10,645 bases of DNA, from positions 1 through 10,645 of the forward strand of contig DATAFJ010000196.1 in assembly GCA_036257535.1 (NCBI GenBank), given 5' to 3'. The notes beneath the pieces are model-generated. The model searched no databases. It had not been told where the DNA came from and saw nothing but the letters and a program-made list of their open reading frames with translations. Below, piece after piece: positions 6,516 through 10,645 of the stretch (its first letter is position 1; each line of letters begins with the position of its first letter). Both the position numbers and the translations under genes were made by a program. The DNA comes from DATAEE01 sp036257535. GTDB taxonomy: Bacteria; Acidobacteriota; Vicinamibacteria; Vicinamibacterales; 2-12-FULL-66-21.

Positions 6516-6592
6516 GAGCTCTGAGCTCTGAGCTGTGAGCCATGAGTCTTGAGCTCATGACTCGAGCTCATAGCTCATAGCTCATAGCTGAC
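6516..6592. repeat. Heptamer tandem array 1 (11 units, orientation turns midway)
   Basis: The array starts on the base after the egtD stop codon. It reads in strict 7-bp register: GAGCTCT, GAGCTCT, GAGCTGT, GAGCCAT, GAGTCTT, GAGCTCA, TGACTCG, three AGCTCAT, and AGCTGAC. The first half carries the unit on the plus strand. The last four units are its reverse complement (ATGAGCT on the minus strand). It fills nearly the whole 82-nt gap between the convergent egtD and the small gene ending at 6598. The same unit builds the array at 8521-8590. Confidence 0.85.
6544..6563. repeat. Near-perfect palindrome at the turning point of heptamer array 1
   Basis: The 20-bp site is symmetric about the GAG|CTC at 6551-6556, with 9 of 10 arm positions pairing (the mismatch is T against T near the middle of the arms). 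It marks where the heptamer changes strand. Between convergent genes it could form a hairpin in both transcripts and act as a two-way terminator, but no T-run follows it on either strand. Confidence 0.5.
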
Positions 6593-6597
6593 AAGAA

Positions 6598-6813
6598 TCA
6601 GAGAAACCGCATGTGCGGGCCGTTCCATCCGTCCCGCGCCCACTGGATCTCGAGCTCGAGCGTCCGCTTCGCGAGATCGTTGGAGTTGGTGAACGACTCG
6701 ACGCGTTCGATGCCGTCGGCATCGGTGATCACGAGCTCGTAGCGGTCGCCTTCTACGATCGATCGCACCTCGCAGCGCAGGTGCGTGCCTTTTCTTTCGA
6801 AGAACCAGATCAT
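6598..6813 (-). CDS. 71-residue hypothetical protein, coupled to the fusion gene upstream
   Basis: I do not recognise a family. The 71-residue product starts MIWFFERKGTHLRCEVRSIVEGDRYELVITDADG and ends WARDGWNGPHMRFL. It looks like a small cytoplasmic beta-sheet protein followed by a helix (SNDLAKRTLELEIQWARDG). It has no signal peptide or membrane segment and a single cysteine. The start at 6813 is supported by GGAGG on the minus strand (6823-6827), 9 nt upstream, and by the ATGA overlap with the stop of the preceding gene at 6810-6812, so translation is probably coupled. A longer reading in another frame from 6835 ignores this ribosome-binding site. It converges with egtD across a heptamer array. 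The codon pattern and good start make it a likely real gene. Confidence 0.75.
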   Translation of the reverse strand: MIWFFERKGTHLRCEVRSIVEGDRYELVITDADGIERVESFTNSNDLAKRTLELEIQWARDGWNGPHMRFL

Positions 6814-8510
6814 GGGTACGAACCTCCGGAGCCAACTACGGCTACAGCAAGGCCCGCGCCATCCTCGCGCGCCGCCGACGCATCGCCAGGCGGCTGCGCG
6901 CTGTTCCGTCCTGGCACACTGAGGCCGTATGTGAAATACGCGGCAATCTCCGCCGCGATGCGGCCGATCGCTTCTTCGAGCGTGTCGCCGCTCCCGAAAT
7001 GATTTGCCGTGAACACGCTGATCACGACGTTCGTCCCTGGCGATTCGAGAACGCCGACGTCGTTCGCGATGTAAGGGAGGAAGTCGCCGGTCTTGTGCGG
7101 GATTCGGAACCCGCTCACGAGCCGCGGGATCCGCGATCGGTAAATCTGACCCCGCATGATCTGCAACATCAGATCGGATGACGGCTTGTCGACGAGCGAG
7201 CCGCGCTCCATTCGCTCGAGCAGGATTCCGATTTCACGAGCGGTGGACAATCCGTAGGGATGTTTGGCGGCGCGATGAAAGTCCGCCGCCGACGGCGCGG
7301 CGCGCAGCGCGTCGAACCACGCGCGCGATGGCGCCGGCGCGCGCGTCCTGGTCAAGCCGAGCGACTCCATCCGCCGGTTGACGGCGTCCGGCCCGCCGAC
7401 CATCCGGTACAGCACGTCGGTTGCCGTGTTGTCCGACACGATGTTCATCAGGGTAACGAGATCCTTGACGGTTACGACGGCGCCCGGATCGAGGCTGCGC
7501 AGGATGCCCGTGCCGGGCAGGATGTCGTCTGCGGTCAGCGTGTACTTGTCGGTCAGCGCGAACTTGCCGTCCTTGATCTGCTGAAAGACCTCCACCATGA
7601 GCGGGATCTTGATGACGCTCATCGTGTCCATCTGCCGGTCGGCGTCGACGGCGATCTCCTCGCCTGTCTCGAGCGACTTCGCGTAGATGCCCCACGTCGC
7701 GTTCACGCTCCGGATGATGCGCTCGAGCGCGGCGTCGAGCCGCTGACGCGGCGTCTGCGGCGTTTGCGCCGGCTGCGCCGCCGCGGGTGCGGCCAGCGCC
7801 AGGGCGACGATGCCCACAAAGATCCGGGCCGCCGCCGCGGCGCTCGATTTCCGCAGCCGTTCGAGCCTGACGCCCGCCCGATGTCCCCAGAATCCATGCA
7901 GCGGTCCCATGAGGAAGTACAGAGGGCCGGCCAGCCACGACCAGCGAGCGGGAAAGACCAGCGCGACTGCCACGGACGCGAGCCCGACGGCGATGCTGAT
8001 GAGATGGTGGCCGAGCGAGTATTTCAGCATCAGTCGTTCCTCATCCGAGAGGGCGAGCGCATCGCGCTGACGCCACGCGTGCGCGTAGAGCATGGCGAAC
8101 GCGGCAAAGAGGACAACGAAGCCGAGGCTGTAGACGACCATCAGGCCGGGAAGCTGATCGGTCCTGATGTCGATGGTGACGTCCGGGCCGATCCCGAACC
8201 GCGCGAACACCATCGTCGCCATGAACTTGAGCGGGTACACGAAGAACAGCACGAGAAAGAGCAGCATGCCGTTGATGAAGACCGTGAACGGATCCTCCAT
8301 CCCGTAACGGCGGAAGAACTTGTTGTGCTCGTACCAGATCCACGTGACGATCGCGAACGAGCAGGCGAACGGGATGAAGCCCCGCATGATGTTCATCAGC
8401 TCGCCGTAGCTCGAGGGCACGTCGAGCGAGACGACGAGCAGGGTCAGAGCGAACGCAAACACCGCGTCACTGAACGCTTCGAGGCGCGAGATCTCTTTGA
8501 GGTGCCTCAT
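6810..8510 (-). CDS. Fusion of a TMEM175-family membrane domain with a class A serine hydrolase domain
   Basis: Residues 1-210 match the bacterial TMEM175 (DUF1211) potassium-channel family. The RLEAFSD motif (9-15) fits the family RxxxFSD pattern in helix 1, and about six hydrophobic segments follow (near 13-30, 45-60, 76-101, 121-143, 168-186, 190-208). A basic linker (RLERLRKSS, 215-223) leads to a hydrophobic stretch RIFVGIVALALAAPAAAQ (229-246) that looks exactly like a signal peptide with an AxA site. Residues 255-528 are a class A beta-lactamase-fold hydrolase: SVIK (Ser298, Lys301), SDN (359-361) and HKTGD (472-476). The ExxLN omega-loop motif with the deacylating Glu is not visible, so a non-lactamase hydrolase is likely. 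A low-complexity tail (about 530-566) follows. No stop or better start separates the halves; Met201 could start a separate hydrolase with an unusually long n-region. The start at 8510 has no Shine-Dalgarno sequence and lies 10 nt from heptamer array 2. Confidence 0.85.
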   Translation of the reverse strand: MRHLKEISRLEAFSDAVFAFALTLLVVSLDVPSSYGELMNIMRGFIPFACSFAIVTWIWYEHNKFFRRYGMEDPFTVFINGMLLFLVLFFVYPLKFMATMVFARFGIGPDVTIDIRTDQLPGLMVVYSLGFVVLFAAFAMLYAHAWRQRDALALSDEERLMLKYSLGHHLISIAVGLASVAVALVFPARWSWLAGPLYFLMGPLHGFWGHRAGVRLERLRKSSAAAAARIFVGIVALALAAPAAAQPAQTPQTPRQRLDAALERIIRSVNATWGIYAKSLETGEEIAVDADRQMDTMSVIKIPLMVEVFQQIKDGKFALTDKYTLTADDILPGTGILRSLDPGAVVTVKDLVTLMNIVSDNTATDVLYRMVGGPDAVNRRMESLGLTRTRAPAPSRAWFDALRAAPSAADFHRAAKHPYGLSTAREIGILLERMERGSLVDKPSSDLMLQIMRGQIYRSRIPRLVSGFRIPHKTGDFLPYIANDVGVLESPGTNVVISVFTANHFGSGDTLEEAIGRIAAEIAAYFTYGLSVPGRNSAQPPGDASAAREDGAGLAVAVVGSGGSYP

Positions 8511-8520
8511 CGTCAGTTAT

Positions 8521-8590
8521 GAGCTATGAGCTATGAGCTATGAGCTATGAGCTATGAGGTATGAGCTGTGAGCTGTGAGCTGTGAGCTCA
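8521..8590. repeat. Heptamer tandem array 2 (10 units)
   Basis: Ten exact-length 7-bp units on the plus strand: five GAGCTAT, one GAGGTAT, three GAGCTGT and one GAGCTCA. A decayed eleventh unit, CAGTTAT, precedes at 8514-8520. The last unit contains the stop codon of the M14-like gene (TGA on the minus strand, 8588-8590). The array takes up the whole gap between that gene and the fusion gene, including the place where the fusion gene's ribosome-binding site should be. Variants are grouped (TAT units on one side, TGT units on the other), which suggests growth by local duplication. Confidence 0.92.
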
Positions 8591-10645
8591 ATTCGTCGTC
8601 CCAACGAGTTTCGCGAGCTGCGCCGCGTCCACCGGCGTCGACGGCCCGTGGAACATCGCGTTGAAGAGCAGCTTGAAGGTCGCGCGGGGCTGCGTCCGGA
8701 AATCGACCTGGCTCGCGAGCGTCACGACCTGTCCCTTGCCGACGCGGAACGAGACCACGTTGGCCTGATCGCGAAGCAGTTCCTCCCCGAGCAGCCATCC
8801 GCTCGCGAGGATCGGTCCGGACTTCGGGTACCGCCCGACGACCTCGCCACGAATCGCGAATCCGGGCGTCAGGCGGTAGGCCTGGTCGGACTCGAAGAAG
8901 ACCGGCCATGCGGCGGGCATGCCGAACGCGACCGGATGCGACGGATCGAACTCATTGTTCAGCAGCGAGCCCGGACAGTAGAAGAGCGACGTCGGCTCGA
9001 TGACGCGGTCGCGCAGCGCGGCCGCGAGGCGTGCCGGGCTGGTGAAGGCCTCGCGCAGCGTGCGGTCGACTTCGGTCGCGGGCACCTGCTTCGTCTCGCC
9101 GGCGGCAGCGCCGCCGCCGAACCGTCGGCGTGAGGCTTCCGGAAGGACTTTCTCGATCGGAAGATCGAGCAGCTCGCGCGCCGTCTCGAGAGCCGATCCG
9201 ATCGCGACGAGCGTGCCGCCGTTTCGGACCCACTCGGCGAGCTTCGTCCAGCCGGCGTCGCCGATGCCGTACGCCCACGCAAACTCCTTGTCGTGCGTCG
9301 CCGGGTCGAGGCCGCGGACGATCGTGTTCTTCGAGATTCCGGACGGCAGCACGATCGTGTCGAACCGCGCGAACCCGGCGGCCGCGTCATCAGGGGCGGA
9401 GACGATCTGATGGTTGAAGCCGTACTGCTCGAAGAGCCACATCAGCCAGCCGCCCGGCATATTGTTCGCGCCGCGCCAGAGGCCGATTCTCGTCTGCGGC
9501 TTCAGCCGGAAGCCGTCCACCTGCAGCGCCCGGCTCGCGGCATGCACCTCGAGGCCCGTTGCCGAAGCGGTCTCCTGCAGAGCCTTCGACGCCGCCGGCG
9601 TCGGCGCGACGATCCACGTCCCCGGCGCGAACGACTGGCCGTCGTTGTCGAAGCCGCGTGCGGCGCGGAGCACGGGAACGCCCGCTTTCTGCAGTGTTGC
9701 GACGGCCAGGAACGCGGCATTCGACTCCGGCCGGATCAGATACGCCCAGCGCGCGTTCGTCGGAATCGAAGCGCTCTTCGTCTCGGCCTTGGCTGCGTCG
9801 GCAAGGTTCGCCACGAACGGCGCATCGATCTGATCGACGTCGACGCCCATCAGCATCCCGAGCGTGTGTCCGGTGACGTCGTACGGCGGCTTCGGCGGCC
9901 CGCCGGGGAAGAGCCGCAGGTCCGGGTACACCTGCTTCTCGAGCATCGTCTTTGCGAACGCGCCATAGGGCTGCGCAACTTTGACGACGTGTGAGCCTGC
10001 GGCGTACTGCTTGCCGCCCGCCGTGAACGCCGCGCTCGCCCTGTGGACTTCGACCTGCGCCGTGCGAAGGATGTCGAGGAGCTCGCGCGCCTCGAACGGG
10101 TCGCGCTGCGACGCCGGGATCACGAACGCATACGGCCCCTCTTTACGGTTCGCCCAGTCGGCGTGGATGCGATAGAAATTCTCGAGCCAGTTCGTCCGGT
10201 ACTTCGCGACGTGCGAGAGGCCGGCGAAGACCGCGGTAACGCCGTAGTCGACGATCTGTTTCAGCCGCCAGTCGCCCTGGCGGTACGGCACCGGGAAGTT
10301 CCATCTTGCTTCCTGCGGACCGAGCGGGCGATCGGCGCCAGCCGGGTTCACGAACGGATCGGCAAGATTCACGCTGGCGATCTCGGTCAGGATCCTGGGC
10401 TGTCCGTGATAGACCATGTACTGCCGCGCGGGCGTCCACAGATCGTACTGATCGGCGAATGCCACACCCGCTTTTCCTTCCGAGATCAGCGCGGTCGCCA
10501 TCGCCTGGCCGACCTGCACCTGTCCCTGCGCGATGAGGGGATGCACGTTCCGGTCGTACGGATCCTCGTACGGCGGCACGAAGATGCGCGATCCGAGCGC
10601 GCCCTGCTGGTGCATGTCGTGCGTGATGCTCGGCTTGAGCCGGTT
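8588..10645 (-). CDS. M14-like zinc carboxypeptidase family protein (C-terminal 685 residues, 5' end outside window)
   Basis: The frame is open to the right edge, so the N-terminus, the first zinc ligands (HxxE) and any signal peptide are not visible. The visible part opens NRLKPSITHDMHQQGALGSRIFVPPY. His12 of THDMHQ fits the third zinc ligand of M14 metallocarboxypeptidases, and Glu88 in RILTEIAS fits the catalytic glutamate, so the peptidase may be active. After about residue 200 comes a large non-peptidase part, including YDVTGHTLGMLMGVDVDQ and a class I amidotransferase-like or flavodoxin-like section (FNHQIVSAPDD, FDTIVLPSGIS, WVRNGGTLVAIGS). It ends GKGQVVTLASQVDFRTQPRATFKLLFNAMF. This layout recalls large secreted M14-type proteins of Acidobacteriota; substrate is unknown. 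The stop lies inside heptamer array 2, and the fusion gene follows 77 nt later on the same strand. Confidence 0.85.
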   Translation of the reverse strand, partial: NRLKPSITHDMHQQGALGSRIFVPPYEDPYDRNVHPLIAQGQVQVGQAMATALISEGKAGVAFADQYDLWTPARQYMVYHGQPRILTEIASVNLADPFVNPAGADRPLGPQEARWNFPVPYRQGDWRLKQIVDYGVTAVFAGLSHVAKYRTNWLENFYRIHADWANRKEGPYAFVIPASQRDPFEARELLDILRTAQVEVHRASAAFTAGGKQYAAGSHVVKVAQPYGAFAKTMLEKQVYPDLRLFPGGPPKPPYDVTGHTLGMLMGVDVDQIDAPFVANLADAAKAETKSASIPTNARWAYLIRPESNAAFLAVATLQKAGVPVLRAARGFDNDGQSFAPGTWIVAPTPAASKALQETASATGLEVHAASRALQVDGFRLKPQTRIGLWRGANNMPGGWLMWLFEQYGFNHQIVSAPDDAAAGFARFDTIVLPSGISKNTIVRGLDPATHDKEFAWAYGIGDAGWTKLAEWVRNGGTLVAIGSALETARELLDLPIEKVLPEASRRRFGGGAAAGETKQVPATEVDRTLREAFTSPARLAAALRDRVIEPTSLFYCPGSLLNNEFDPSHPVAFGMPAAWPVFFESDQAYRLTPGFAIRGEVVGRYPKSGPILASGWLLGEELLRDQANVVSFRVGKGQVVTLASQVDFRTQPRATFKLLFNAMFHGPSTPVDAAQLAKLVGTTN

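Noticed and set aside
6810..7761. Beta-lactam resistance gene
   Set aside because: The fold motifs are present, but the ExxLN motif needed for efficient class A beta-lactamase turnover is not visible. I therefore call it a serine hydrolase.
7260..8522. A 420-codon open frame on the plus strand across the fusion gene
   Set aside because: Its sequence is charged, repetitive and without a family match, while the minus strand shows clear membrane helices and hydrolase motifs.
8521..8590. CRISPR array
   Set aside because: The units are 7 bp and directly adjacent, with no spacers and no cas genes nearby.

Overview
The window is high-GC bacterial chromosome. The gene content (tig-clpP-clpX, a two-gene egtB-egtD set, a large M14-like protein, a TMEM175-family protein) and many small lineage-type hypothetical proteins fit a soil Acidobacteriota, perhaps Vicinamibacteria. 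That placement is an inference from style and context; no rRNA is present to confirm it.

Layout. Positions 1-2631 read on the minus strand: tRNA-Leu(UAG), trigger factor, ClpP and the start of ClpX, which runs off the left edge. This is a classic protein-quality-control block: the ribosome-bound chaperone, then the protease chamber and its unfoldase. A degenerate palindromic element sits directly behind the tRNA 3' end. From 2632 the strand switches. On the plus strand come a small exported two-cysteine protein, a strong hairpin, and a tight run of ku, egtB and egtD. Ku works in double-strand-break end joining. EgtD and EgtB make and sulfurise hercynine on the way to ergothioneine. egtB starts 3 nt after ku, and egtD overlaps egtB by 4 nt, so the three are probably one transcript joining break repair with thiol antioxidant synthesis.

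From 6598 to the right edge everything is again on the minus strand. A large M14-like carboxypeptidase with a C-terminal non-peptidase region enters from the right. It is followed by a 566-residue protein that joins a six-helix TMEM175-type membrane domain to a periplasmic-type class A serine hydrolase, and then by a 71-residue gene overlapping it by 4 nt.

Two arrays of the same 7-bp unit (GAGCTAT and variants) fill the gap between egtD and the small gene (11 units, turning orientation midway) and the gap between the M14 gene and the fusion gene (10 units). Each begins at, or within one unit of, the stop codon of the gene before it. The most unusual items are the TMEM175-hydrolase fusion and the paired heptamer arrays.
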